DNA of 64,000 nt from Cepaea nemoralis. Taxonomy: Eukaryota; Mollusca; Gastropoda; Stylommatophora; Helicidae. A program made the position numbers and the translations under genes. Under the pieces are notes generated by a model, which had not been told where the DNA came from, searched no databases, and saw only the letters and a list, made by a program, of their open reading frames with translations. How positions within the stretch are numbered: position 1 is the first letter of the stretch; the number at the start of each line of letters is the position of its first letter. Shown one piece after another: positions 51,021-62,000 of this stretch. The stretch is from positions 318,001-382,000 of the forward strand of contig JACEFZ010016152.1 of assembly GCA_014155875.1 (NCBI GenBank). The letters run 5' to 3'.

Positions 51021-52070
51021 GTAGTCAGATTTTGGTAACTGCCTTGATCACAGAGTCTAACTCCTATTAGAATGAATCCTTCACATCATCAGAGGAAGTG
51101 AGTGTCAGTGCATATGCAGTGATAATGGTGGCAAACACCACAAGTGGTTGCCAAGCGCAGGGATAATAATCTTTCATTTCCTCCAGCTGGAATTTCAATC
51201 ATTCCCAGTAGTGAATTCTTCACTGCAAAGCCCACTCCATGTTGTCTGTTTACTTCCTACCCTCTACCTTTCTACAAAAAAAAAAGGTGTAATATTTTTT
51301 GCGAGTCTCAAGCAGGCCAGCAATATCAATGTTAAGACAGTTGAATTCAGTGTCAATCACAAGCCATTTTTCTCACATCGTCAATATTTGTCATGTCAGT
51401 GGAAAATCCCAGACACATGGTTCTTACATTCCAGGTTTTCTTATTAGTAGTACCTGGTGCATTGGTTTTACTGCCTGCGATTCAGATTTTGTCCTAGCCT
51501 CCAGCGCCCATTGAAGCAGGCAGGCTGTGGCGGATCAGCACCCAATTAGCCGGGCGCTGCCCAGCTTGAGGCGGGCTGGTAGCTGATCAGTGACACCTGT
51601 AGGTGTCTCCCACTGACAGAGGCAACCCATGGCACCCCGTGTCTACGCCAATTGAAAAGGACTTATAACCCACAACTACTACCTCTCGCTTTGATTCCAA
51701 GACCAGTTAAGACCAGGGATGGAGTTATACCTCTTTATAGTACAAAGCCTGGGCTGAAATATAGAGACCGTGTTGCTCATGCAGCATGAACCCTCTCTTT
51801 AGTTAATGTGTTTTTACAGTTGTTACAAGGCTTGTAGTTTATATGTTTTGCAGTTGTAACAAGGATTGTAGTTTGTGCGTTTTTTTATTTGTTACAACGA
51901 TTGTAGTTTGTGTTTGTACATTTGTTAAAAGAAGTGTAGTTTGTGTGTTTTTATATTTGTTACAAGGACTGTTTTTCTTTCTTTACAGTTGTTACAAGGA
52001 TTGTAGTTTGTTTTAGAATTATTACAAGGATTGTAGTATGTGTGTTTTTTACAGTTGTTACAAGGTGTTT

Positions 52071-52928
52071 ATATAGTCATTGCGTGATGATACTCTGCAC
52101 CGTGACATGTGAGATATGGTATTTATGTTTGGACAATGTCTGAAGCTTCTCATCTTCACTGCTGACATTTTCTAGGAGTCTCACTAGCATAGGTACTAGC
52201 CTGAGAAGAATGTTGCCAGGCAGAATCAATCCCCAGCCAAGGCAGGATCATTCTTCTCAAGGGTTGATCCACAGCCTCATAAAAATGAAGACCAGACACT
52301 TTTCTGGGAAGGAAAGATGATGAAGAAGTGACCTCAGTACTGTCATGGCCTAGAATATGTGAGGGCCTAACAGCTCACACCCCAACGGCATTAGTTGCTG
52401 TGGGACTACCTGTTTTAGTACAACATGTAATGCCCATGTTTCACTTACAAACATATTAATGGAGATTACCAATATTTACACATCATCGTCATGGCTTCGG
52501 CATTCTTGTCTCTCCACAGATCTCAGTCCTCAGTATTGTGAAGCAACTCTGTTGATGATATTTCTCCATGCCATTGAATTATACCATCAAGCATTCTTGT
52601 CTCTCCACAGATCTCAGTCCTCAGTGTTGTGAGGCAACTCTACTGATGATATTTCTCCGTGCCATTGAATTATACCATCAAGTGTCATTGCTCTCTGCCT
52701 ACCGCTTAGCTTTCTGATCATCATGATGTTCTTTCTTCTCACAATATGACCCAAAGAGGACTATCCTTTTTCTTCTATTAGTGAGTAATATGTTACTTTC
52801 ACTAGTCTCTTCCATTCCAGGCAACACATAACAAGCTCTATATTTGTCTTCATTGTATGCCTACATTTGAAACAACACAAACACTGAGGCTGATGTAACG
52901 TGTGTTTTTATGTTGTTTTTTTTTTTAG
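52071..52928. other. Pseudogene intron, matches 23.24-24.03 kb
   Basis: No gene. Has a local 93-bp tandem duplication (about 52,500-52,591 and 52,592-52,684, sharing cttgtctctccacagatctc) absent from unit 1. Confidence 0.7.
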
Positions 52929-53299
52929 GTCACAAAAAGTCCACAAGCCCAAAAAAGTCCTAGAAGGGGAGAGATTGTGACCGATAGCGTGTTAACTGTT
53001 TCGTCCAGGAACTACAGTAAAATGTACTCATGGAAGATGGTTCTTTTGATTTACTTGTGTATGCTGGCATTGCTTATTGACAGCACTGGTGTAAATGTGT
53101 ATGTGTATATATACATCCAGTGTTTAGGGCTTAGTCTCTCAGGAAGACTCTGAGACGCTTTGGTCTAGCATAGTTTGCCCGATCGCTGCGACTGACATCC
53201 GTCAGTTAATCTTTCATCTCATCACATCATGTTCCTCTTGTACCATGCGACGTCGAGGCGAAGTATAAACAGCGGGAGAGTGCCCGCTTATGGGAGTGC

Positions 53300-53545
53300 C
53301 CGCTAATGGGCTTCATATATCAATATTCCCATGGACTCTGTTATTCCCTGCATCCATCGTTTACGTGGTCAGCCTCTTCCTCTGCTTCCCTGGGGTCTGT
53401 ACATCATTGCTTGTTATGGTATTCTGTTAGTTGGCAACCTACTTGCATGGCCAAACCATTTGACTTGCTGCCTTCTAATAAAATATAGTGCAGCTATAAC
53501 CCCCACTTTAGTCCTGATTTCTTCATTTCTGATCTTATCTCTTGT
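53300..53545 (-). pseudogene. LINE C-terminal relic
   Basis: Minus strand contains VKWFGHASRLPTNRI and RPQGSRGRG, the post-RT tail style of another LINE. Heavily mutated. Confidence 0.5.
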
Positions 53546-53559
53546 ATATCAAGTGTGTT

Positions 53560-54400
53560 TTTGTTGGTGGGTAGGGGGTTGTGTAGATGGGGAATGTGTA
53601 TGGGAGATGTGTGTGAGTTGAGGGATGCATGTAGGGTTTTGGGTGGGGGTTATGTCTGTGGTGTGTGGGTGGGGGGGGGGGGGGGGGGGGGGTTTGGTAA
53701 GTGTGGGTGGGTTGAGGGTGGATGGTGAACGTATTTGTAGAGAGGGGGGGGGTAAGGGATGTGTGGGCGAGGATGTGTATATGGGTGGGGTGTTGTGTGG
53801 AAGGGGAAATGTGTGTGGGTGGGGGAGGTGTGGGATGTTTGTGGGTAGGGGATGTGTGAGTGTGGGTGGATAGATAGATGTGTTGATGTGTGGGTAGGGG
53901 ATGTATGGATGTGAGTGGTTGAGGGATGAGTACATGAGTGGGTGGATGTGTGTGGGAGATGAGTGTATGGGTGGGAAGATGTGTGTGGGTGGGGTGTTTG
54001 GGGATGTGTTGGTGGGTGGGGATGTGTGTGTGAGTGTATGGGTGGGGGTGTGTGGTTAAGGGATGTGTGATTGGGGGGTTTGTTGGTGGAGGATGTTTGT
54101 GTGTCGGTTGGGTATGGGTGGGGGATGTGTGTGGGTGGGTGTAGGTTTTGTATGTGGGTAGGTGCAGGATGTGTGGGTTGGTGGGGATATGTATGTGTGG
54201 TTGGGGGATGTGTGTTTGGCTGCGTGGTTAGGGGTGTGATGGTGGGTGGTGGAGGATGTGTGTGTGTGGGTGGGTGCATGTATGTGTACCTGGGTGTGTG
54301 TGGGTGGGAGGTGGAGGATGGGTGGGGGAATGTATGTGTGCCTGGGGTGTGTGTATGGATGGGGGATGGTTGGGTGGGTGGGGGATGTGTCTCATGAAAT
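53560..54400 (+). repeat. G/T-rich low-complexity tract with G22 run
   Basis: Over 800 bp almost entirely of G and T on the plus strand (gtgggtgggg, ggatgtgtg themes), with 22 consecutive G at 53,671-53,692. Long open frames on both strands (for example Pro/His/Thr-rich on minus) are compositional artefacts. Strong potential for G-quadruplex structure. Confidence 0.9.
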
Positions 54401-54429
54401 GGTAACATGCATTGTTTATGTTTACAACA

Positions 54430-54578
54430 TTCATTTGACAATGTTTTTTCCTATGTGAATGTATTATGCGCTATTGATGAACGAAAGATGAGTGATTGGA
54501 AGGACCGGATGTAAGACGGGCCTGCGTGCCCAATTTGTTACCCTTTGAAAATAAAGTCCATTCGTTTGTTCGTTCGTT
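54430..54578 (+). mobile_element. LINE or SINE 3' end with AATAAAG and GTTC tail
   Basis: Shares cctttgaaaataaagt with 3,752-3,769, followed by a gttcgttcg tail. LINE-A2 inserted at its end. Confidence 0.5.
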
Positions 54579-54590
54579 CTTCTTGATCAT

Positions 54591-55785
54591 GTCTTCTGTA
54601 CGAGGGGTTGGTCATGTCTGTTTTGGAGTATGCAATGGCAATCCTGACTCTCAGCCATAAGCAGATAGAAAGGATGGAAAGGATACAGAATAAAGCTATG
54701 CGCATTATTCTTGGATGTACAAGAGATACAGCATGCAGGGCGATGCGCTACCTTCTTGGTTTTCCAACCATTGAAGAGAGAATACAAGGTTGCAGGGCAC
54801 GCGCCTACCTCAGAATTAACGCAAACACACAACATCCACTGCATAGTGAAATTAGGAAGGTGAAGGGCAGCAGGTTAAAAAGAGGACGGTCGTGGATGGG
54901 TCAAGCCGAAGACATTCTTCAACAGGTGTGTTCACTTGAGGACTTAGAACCTGGCGAGGAGTGGGTGCGAGTGCCAACAGACTTCTGCACATCCTTTTCA
55001 GTTTGCATCCAACTAGATAGAAAATGCAGACAAGAAAATCCGGCTGCTGTTGAGGCTGAAGTACAAGCGTTGATTTTCGAGAATTCGCTAGACGGTGACG
55101 CGGTCATCTACACAGATGGGTCGGTCGTCCGACATGTGAGAAGCTCATGGGCCTTTACAGCTCGGGCCGGAGGGAGAATTGTGAAGGAGGACTCTGGTGC
55201 TTTCACTGAAACCACAAGTAGCCTGACCATGGAAGTCATGGCAGTAAGTAAAGCAATAACATGGCTCGAGACACAGACATTCACTAGGGCTTGTTTCCTT
55301 AGCGACTCAATGAACATGATCAAGAGGATAGAGGAGGGGTCGATCCGAAGAGAATGGTTGCTGCCTCTGGAGCGGTCTCGACTGGCAAAGATTAGTTTCA
55401 TCTTGGTGCCAGGGCATGCGGGAGTACAAGGAAATGAGCGGGCTGACAAGCTCGCAGGTGAGGCTACTGTGGAGGGCGGAAGCGCCATGGACCAGGCCGA
55501 CATTCTGAATGCTCTACGAGAAGTAAGACTTTTGCGAGAACCAAGTGATGACTGTGAATCTACAACAATGGCCAGACTGCGAGAGCAGCAAATTAATAGA
55601 GGGGTGGCCAAACAAGAACACTACGCAGGAAGCCAAAGAAAATTTATAAACCAACACAGAACTGGCGTCGTTAGCCGCTACACGTTGCGGGATTTGCTGA
55701 GGAGGGGATCCGAGCACTTATGGACTGAATGGTTCGATGTGCAATGAGGATGATCTGTCGACTAACTAACTAACTAACTAACTAA
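54591..55785 (+). mobile_element. LINE-A2: truncated RNase H LINE, 12-bp TSD
   Basis: Perfect TSD cttcttgatcat at 54,579-54,590 and 55,786-55,797. It begins in the RT thumb (equivalent to about 2,320 of LINE-A1), with an at overlap at the junction, and ends in a CTAA-repeat tail at 55,761-55,785. Very close to LINE-A1, which shows that LINE-A was active recently. Confidence 0.92.
54608..55747 (+). pseudogene. LINE-A2 RT thumb plus RNase H, uninterrupted frame
   Basis: About 379 codons without a break: LSHKQIERMERIQNKAMRI, then RNase H with YTDGSVV, LTMEVMAV, FLSDSMN and PGHAGVQGNERAD, all four catalytic acidic positions present. It lacks endonuclease and RT catalytic core through 5' truncation, so it is not a functional LINE protein. 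It shows what the LINE-A1 frame was before its extra G. Confidence 0.85.
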
Positions 55786-55799
55786 CTTCTTGATCATTG

Positions 55800-57020
55800 A
55801 CTATTCTTCTCAGTAATCATATTTCTGTTGTGTGATTTTTCTTTCCTCTTTTTCTGTCATTGTCCAGGTTTGGCATTGGTAACATAGAGTTGGTAGGAAG
55901 ATTATATTGTGAAGTGCTTTCTTAGTAGCTATTGATACATGTTTGTTCTTTAGTATTGGTGCCATTTGTCCAATGAGTTGGTTTGCCTTATTGCATCTAT
56001 TTTTGATCTCGTCTTCTGATTTGCCATTTGATGATATTATACTTCCTAGGTACTTAAAACTCTTAACTTGTTTCAAGAGATGTTCATTTAGGTGAATTGT
56101 TTTTTCTTCTTTCATCATTACCTCTGTATTACTTGTGCTAATTTTCATGTTGTGTTCCCTACAAATTTTGTTTAGACTATGCATGTGATCTTGTAATTCA
56201 TCTTCTGATTTTGCTATCAGTGCTTGGTCATCCGCAAACAGGAGTTCTATAATAGTTAGATTTGCAGATGGTTCTTCTGTGTTCTCGTCATGCAGTGTTC
56301 TTACTGTCTCTGTTTGGCTGGTTTCTTTACATATGTTTTCTATATGGGTTATAACCTTGTCGTACCCCAGATCTTATGGTGAAAGAGTTCTGTCTTCCAG
56401 TTGCTCTCACTATGCATTCACTGTTGTATAAGTTTCTACACAGGTTTGTTAGATGTGTACTCACTCCATATTGTTTTAGGATTTCCCACAGCTTGTTTCT
56501 ATCTACTCTATCAAATGCTTTTTCTTGGTCGACAAAGGCTAAGTATAGTGTTTCATTGAATTCAATTGATTTTTCTATAAGTTGTCTAAGAGCAAAAATT
56601 GCATCTGTGCATCCTTTGTTTTTCCTAAATCCAAGTTGTGTTTCACTTAGCTGGGGTTCTATAGTTGTTCGTAATCTTTTCTCAAGAATTTTACAAAATA
56701 TTTTCCCAGTATGACTCAACAGTGAAATGCCTCTGTATTGTTTGCAGTCTCTTTTACTGCCTTTGTTTTTCCAAATTGGGATAATTATGGCGTTTCCCCA
56801 GTCTTGTGGTGTCTGTTGTTCTACCCAAACATGGTTGAATAGTCTATGTAGCCATGCTGTTCCTATTTCTCTTGCTGCTTTAATTTGTTCATTTGGTATT
56901 TCATCTTGTCCCTGTGATTTGTTCAATAGGGCTAATTTGACGGCTTGTATAATTTCTTCTTTCAGTATGTCTGGTTCTATTTCTTCGGTGGCATCTGTGT
57001 CAGTTTCTTGAATTCCTGTG
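55800..57020 (-). pseudogene. LINE-I: minus-strand RT with deletion at motif B
   Basis: 56,327-56,926 holds RGISLLSHTGKIFCKILE, LGFRKNKGCTDAIF and AFVDQEKAFDRVDRNKLW (motif A), ending GVRQGY. ELLFADDQALIA (motif C) follows at about 56,215-56,245 after a loss of the middle of motif B. 55,810-56,184 carries FKYLGSIISSNGK and the thumb. Not autonomous. Confidence 0.78.
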
Positions 57021-57139
57021 ACATCTGGTGGGATGTTGAGAAGTTGTTCGAAGTCATTCGATGTGGTCCCATATTATCAGGTCTTCTCGATCTGGCAAGG
57101 CACACCAGAAAGTCCAGTGAGCAATGATCAAATTGATTT

Positions 57140-57375
57140 ATTTGGTTGTTTCGGGATTTGAGGTTTGAAGATTGAGCACAACCCACTAATGGCAACGCTG
57201 ATCAGTATTCCTGTACGAACCTTGGGCCTTGTCCATGTCAGATTGGAAGCACTAGACTCGAGTTTCGCTCTCGTTTGAGCTTGTCAGTTGTGCATATCCC
57301 TGACTGGACCCGGGATTGAACTCCAGATCATTGGAGTGTGAGGTGGGTGTGTAATCACTTGACCGTGCTGCTTAT
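57140..57375 (-). mobile_element. tRNA-derived SINE (SINE5)
   Basis: Minus strand has gcacggtcaagtgattacac followed by gagttcaatcccggg (near 57,308-57,322), fitting A and B boxes of a tRNA-like head. No TSD identified. Confidence 0.55.
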
Positions 57376-57399
57376 GCCAGACATGACCAAATTATATAG

Positions 57400-58600
57400 T
57401 TGCAATATAGTTGTAAACAGTACAATGTGTGTGAATGGCCATGGGATGGTAAAAGCACTATCTGTATGCGAACCATGTACATTGAATAAACATATTGTCA
57501 ACTGACTGGTGTTGGTGTATTTGATTTCATGTAGCTTGGTAACCCAGACTTTACTGGTGACATTGCCTTACTGTGCCATACACAAACTAAACGCACTTGA
57601 TGGGAGTCACAACAATTAGGTCTGAAAATTCATTGAGGAAAGACGGAGATAATGTGAATAAATCAAGCAAATGATACCTCAGTTTCCATTGGTGAAACCT
57701 CATTTCAAGAGGTAGAATCATACACTTATTGAGGTATCAGTGGAGACACAGATGAGGGAACACATAAAGATATAGTTGAATGCAAAAGGTAGAATCATAC
57801 ACTTAGGTATCAGTGAAGACAAAGATAGTAGATCACATAAAGATATTATAGTTAGAATGCAAAAGGTAGAATTGTAAACTTATTGAGGTATCAGTGGAGA
57901 CAAAGACAGGGGTGCACATAAAGATATTAAAGTTAGAATATAAGAGGCACGTTCATAACACTAGGAAGCTTGTGGAGGTCAACAGAAATTAAAACTACCA
58001 AACTCTAAATATTTGACCCTAACCTTAAATCAGTACTGCTATATGGATCATACACATGAAATCTGCATTCATCCGGAGTGTTTTTTCATATGTAATTGCA
58101 TTGTACCTGTTTAATTGCACCTTTAAGCTGACACATCCGCCTTCTCTGCAGGCATTTGTTGACCGGGTTAACCTTTCAGGATAAACATGAAATGAAAACA
58201 TAGAATTGTCAAAAAAATGGATGACAGATGCAATTTTGCAGATGGTGGATGCAAGAAGAAAGAAAAAGCAAGATACATAAATATATAATAGAGTGCATAA
58301 AGAAATAGTAAACAAACGCAAAAAGGCAAAAGAAGTCTGGTTGAATCAATAGTTCATGGAGATTGGGACAAACTATGGAAAAGACTCACATTACATGTTT
58401 CAACAAATAAATACAGGTAGGAAAACATGAAATACCACAGGATGTTTACAATCAAGAAATGGTGGAATATTAATGGGACAAGATGATATAGTCAACAGAT
58501 GGACGGAATATCTGGAAGAGCTGTATGATAATAGGCTTCCAGATGCAAATATTCAAAATAATGGCAAAGGATGAAAACAATTACAAATAAACTACCAGCG
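57400..58600 (+). pseudogene. Degenerate LINE relic, copy 2 of the duplicated block
   Basis: Paralogue of 24,480-25,400 (shared attgtcaactgactggtgtt and tacacttattgaggtatcag). Contains extra local repeats at 57,780-57,900 and the SINE3a insertion. Marks the end of unit 2. Confidence 0.72.
58063..58194 (-). mobile_element. SINE3a: 132-bp SINE
   Basis: TSD acatgaaat at 58,054-58,062 and 58,195-58,203. The unit 1 paralogue has the empty site at 24,992-25,000. It shares aggttaacccggtcaacaaa and a ctccggatgaa end with SINE3b. No A or B box was recognised. Confidence 0.88.
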
Positions 58601-58631
58601 TTCACATCATTCCTGTGCCTGCACAGGATGT

Positions 58632-60050
58632 TATTAAAATGCTATGAAAGAGTACTATTGCAGAGTTTAGAAAGAGAATTGCTTTTTCTTCATTCGTTTG
58701 GAATGTTTGTTTTAGACATGTCCTGTTTACAGTAGAGCTGCGATAATTGTGCCTTTCAGCTGAAACATTTAACTTCTTCAGGCATTTGTGTCAACCTCCC
58801 TGGATGTTTCGTAGGATGTTCGACTCTCACTGTTGTGGCGTTATCATCCCATTCAGAACAGCTGAAGACATCCCAGTCAGCCCTCATGGGAAAGCAGGGG
58901 CAGGCCATGGGCATTCCCCTCCATCCAAGGAGGCTTCCATAATTGCAGAGCCAACACATAGCACTCTGGTACTGGGCTCACCCAAGGAATCGTCACGTCC
59001 TGCACATGGCTGCTTAGCCTCACTTCCGTATATTAGGCCTTCCATTCACCTATAGGCTGTTTCTCCAGAAACCAGATAAATGCAGTCTGCAGATGACATC
59101 CACACAGTGAGCTTTCAGTTCGAACTTTCCACATAATGGATTCGCTAACCAAGGAATATTCTATTTCATGCCACTGGGACGCTTCTTCAATTTTTGATAG
59201 GTGTCCACACAATAAGCTTTCGATTCGGATTTGGGAGAGAATTTGATTCCAACTAATCCAGAAGTGAGGAAAATATGCTGACACTGGATGGGACACATAG
59301 TGAGAACACCTGACAATAGGATAACTAGAAAGGTCTTTCTCTGGAACCCACGGGTTGAATGAAACAGGAGGAGGCCTAAAAGCACAGGGAAAAGAGAAAG
59401 TGAGACATAGATGAATAATATAAAGAGGCAACAGATAGCCAAAAAAAAAAGAACAGCTTGGGATGAGTTGGTGGAGGGCAAAACTCTATTTGAGGGATAA
59501 AAAGGCAGCAGGAGAAAAAGAATCACAATTGCTTTATATATATTGCGTTTTGTGAGTAGGCCTTTTTCCCCTATATTTATTATGAAATGTCCTAGAAAGA
59601 AAATACATAACAAAATGAACACATATTACCAAACCTGATGACAGTCCGTATGTTTGTTTATGTTTTGGTTAACTTGACCTGGAATATCAAACTGCAACCA
59701 AAAGCACATGCAACATACATGCTAGTAAGAAATCTCAACACTGTTTGGTTTTTTTATGTTAACAATAAAAGTTTAATGACAGGATATTTCATGTTTACAT
59801 TACATAAATTAAAGTATGGGATGTGCACTATTCTCATATGGGAACACGCACATCATCAACTACATTGTAGGTATAGTATGGACCTCTAAGTATGTTGTGG
59901 TATACATTCAAAATACAAACACCTAAAGTCATAACAAGTGAGGTCTTATGTGGAGATATCCTAACTCTCACAATCAGAGGACATAACTACCCTCTGTAAT
60001 TACTATATATATATATATATATATTTGTGTGTGTGCGCACTGACATCTTG
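58632..60050 (+). repeat. Unit 3: partial third copy of the duplicated block
   Basis: 58,632-58,680 and 59,236-60,050 match 25,748-26,100, 29,490-30,185, 31,422-31,478 and then 33,788 onward of unit 2, without Tc1, SINE2a, LINE-B1, Tigger or mariner. A 550-bp insertion at about 58,682-59,234 (agagaatt on both sides) is private to unit 3; it holds a SINE3-like relic at 58,745-58,800. Confidence 0.8.
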
Positions 60051-60390
60051 CCCTCATGGCAGACGATAGTTTGTTATATTGTTACAGTACTTGAAACATG
60101 GTCAGTCACTTAGTCGCTGTTCCAACTTCACAGCAACGGGGTGTCCCCATTATGCTCCATTCCTGTGCCAGTGAATATCACACGAAATGCTCCTCACTGC
60201 CCTGTGTGTGTGAAAAACGCTCAGTGTGTGACTTATCTGCAATCATTTTCTCCTTTGTCTTTATTCAGTTTCTGATATTTGCCCTCCATGCAATATGGTG
60301 ACTTGCTCTCAATGTGCATTATCAATGCCTGTATCAATCATGTCCCGCTTACACACATCTTTGTATCGTATTAGAGGCCGACCTAGGGAT
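60030..60390 (-). pseudogene. LINE-G3: 3' end fragment
   Basis: Matches 33,800-34,190 and 46,620-46,975 (for example atcaatgcctgtatcaatca and cacacatctttgtat). Abruptly joined at 60,390 to LINE-J. Confidence 0.72.
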
Positions 60391-61275
60391 CAATTGCTCT
60401 CTCAAGAAATTGAGGATGCATTTCAAGAGAAGAAACTGGTGCTTGCGGCATGGATAGATCTAAAGAAAGCCTTTGACAAAGTCTGGAAAGAAGGTCTGAT
60501 TAAGAAATTGAAAAACTGTAAAGTGAATGGAAGAATGTACAAATGGGTGAAAGCATACTTGCACAACAGAAGAGCCTGAGTACAGATAGACGGACTATTT
60601 GATGACAGGCTGACATGGAGAAAGCACATCAACAAAGTGTAGCAAAAGCCAGAAGGAAAATAGCCATCCTGAGAAAACTAAGTGGAACCAAACGGGGAGC
60701 CAGTGGGGAAAATACTTAGCAAAGTTTATCGACAGCATACGACCACACCTGGAATATGGGTCAACTGCATGGTGTTCAGCATAAAACAAACACATTACAA
60801 GGTGCAAAATCAAGCACTTAGAGTCACCACAGGAGGGATGAGATCAATCCCTATGGAGAAGATGGGGAGGACACAAGCACTGAGAGAGCACAGAGATATG
60901 AAAACGCTAATACAAGCAGAAAAGTTCCTCAGCTTGCCAGGCCACCCATGAAGAACATATTTGAAAACTTAGCTATTAGTTAGTCTTTCCTCTTGAGCCT
61001 AAGGCGGCGCATAGGGCAGAAGTCCTGTCTCTCCATGCCTGGCGGTTCGCTGCTACCTGTTGTAGATCTTGGATATTTACTTGGCCGTTGAATGAGCCTT
61101 CTCTAATGATGGTTCTACGCAGGGTCTCTCTTGGTCTTCCCCGTTTTCTTTTCCCTACCGGTGACCATATGAGGGCTTGGTAGGGGAGTATTGTCTTGTC
61201 CATTCTGAGTACATGGCAAACTTAGCTATGGGGCGGTTGAAAAGCAGCAGTTTTATCCACCAGGCCAAACAACTC
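60391..61275 (+). pseudogene. LINE-J relic: RT motif A plus C-terminal parts
   Basis: LLSQEIEDAFQ, then AAWIDLKKAFDKVWKEGL (motif A) and KWVKAYLHNRRA, then a deletion to the thumb (RLTWRKHINKV) and a tail. LINE-K interrupts it at 60,977-61,217, after which GRLKSSSFIHQAKQLYRK continues. Catalytic motif C is missing. Confidence 0.72.
60977..61217 (-). mobile_element. LINE-K 3' fragment, 12-bp TSD
   Basis: TSD aaacttagctat at 60,965-60,976 and 61,218-61,229. Minus strand encodes GKRKRGRPRETLRRT and a NRQAWRDRTSALCAALGSR end, then a CTAA-like tail. Removing it restores the LINE-J reading across the site. Confidence 0.87.
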
Positions 61276-61730
61276 TACAGAAAAACCAATGACCAAATCC
61301 TACAAGAAACAAATGAAAATCATAAACTGATTAGAGAAATTAGACGTAGACAGTCCCCGGGAAGGTTAACCCGGTCAACAAATGCCCGCAGAAGTCGGAT
61401 GTGTCGGCCTAACGGCGCAAGAACGCAGCTCTGCTGTAAACAGGCACAACGCAATCACATCCGGAAAAAAAAACTCCGGATGAACGAAGAAGAAGAAGAC
61501 GTAGACAGTCAAAATTTTTGTGGCATGTTATGAGAAATAAACTGGAGAACTTGGTGACAGTTGGCAAGATCAAAGGGAAAAGAACAAGGGGAAGACAGAA
61601 GTAAATACCTGGATGGCTTGGCCATATGTTATGGTCAAAACAAGAACACTGAGCTGATCCACAACTCTGATGATGGAGTGTGATGGCGAAACATCACTGC
61701 CCCCTTATCAGCATGGCACATGATGGATGG
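61276..61730 (+). pseudogene. LINE-E4: C-terminal relic split by SINE3b
   Basis: KTNDQILQETNENHKLIRE as in LINE-E3, then SINE3b, then RRRQSKFLWHVMRNKLEN and a GKIKGKRTRGRQ region. Ends near a gatggatgg tail at about 61,725. Confidence 0.7.
61356..61496 (+). mobile_element. SINE3b: 141-bp SINE, 14-bp TSD
   Basis: Perfect TSD agacgtagacagtc at 61,342-61,355 and 61,497-61,510. Same family as SINE3a, with a GAA-repeat tail. No RNA polymerase III promoter boxes recognised by eye. Confidence 0.9.
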
Positions 61731-61734
61731 ATAG

Positions 61735-62000
61735 ATATGTGTGTGTGCGTGCACTAACCCCTTGACAGATGATAGTTTGTTACATTGTGCTTCAAGCAAG
61801 GCATAATAACTACAGCCCATGAAGGTGGCGAATGTGACTAACACACTAATTCACGCGGTAAATGTTTGCTCACATCTGATGCATGTGAACACATGGTCAT
61901 TTCCACTATCACGCATCATCTGACATCCCACAGACTGAGTATGTGACCTATCTGCAATCATTTTCTCTTTTGTCGTTATTCCGTTCCTGATCTGATTCCT
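61735..62000 (-). pseudogene. LINE-G4: 3' end fragment
   Basis: Another copy of the LINE-G 3' sequence (gatgcatgtgaacacatggt, ttccactatca). Truncated at 62,000 where LINE-B2 begins. Confidence 0.72.

Larger units (their letters stand above)
46608..51795 (-). mobile_element. LINE-G: long minus-strand LINE with nested insertions
   Basis: Reading leftward: leader (51,500-51,795, similar to the LINE-F leader, sharing tgcccagctt and aggcgggc), endonuclease (about 50,510-51,447), RT N-terminus (49,425-50,341), a DNA-transposon-like insertion (47,875-49,420), RT core (47,665-47,874), post-RT tail (46,795-47,181) and 3' sequence. A LINE-B tail is inserted at 47,283-47,354. It landed in the minisatellite of the TOP3A pseudogene intron. 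Probably a near full-length insertion, now decayed. Confidence 0.8.
46435..52070 (+). repeat. Minisatellite (about 33 bp) split by LINE-G
   Basis: Units containing gttacagggattgtagttt at 46,435-46,605 and gttacaaggattgtagttt at 51,800-52,070. The 5.2-kb gap is LINE-G. Counterpart of 23,095-23,235. Confidence 0.82.
43567..52963 (+). pseudogene. TOP3A: TOP3A tail pseudogene (exons A', E', F')
   Basis: Tandem duplicate of the TOP3A 3' end. A' 43,567-43,788 is open but has an internal deletion that removes most of the linker and the CxCG metal ligands; KEGPN survives as REGPN. Exons B-D are missing, because the intron jumps from sequence like 8,170 to sequence like 18,350 at the CT tract. E' 45,809-45,925 has an internal stop (TGA near 45,893) and a 2-bp loss before the knuckle. 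F' 52,929-52,963 reads GHKKSTSPKKS then TAG, with the knuckle Cys replaced by Ser. It cannot make a working GRF or knuckle domain. Confidence 0.88.

Noticed and set aside
53549..54458. Pro/His/Thr-rich and Gly/Val-rich long frames
   Set aside because: Compositional artefact of the G/T-rich tract. No initiation or splice context, and all are low complexity.
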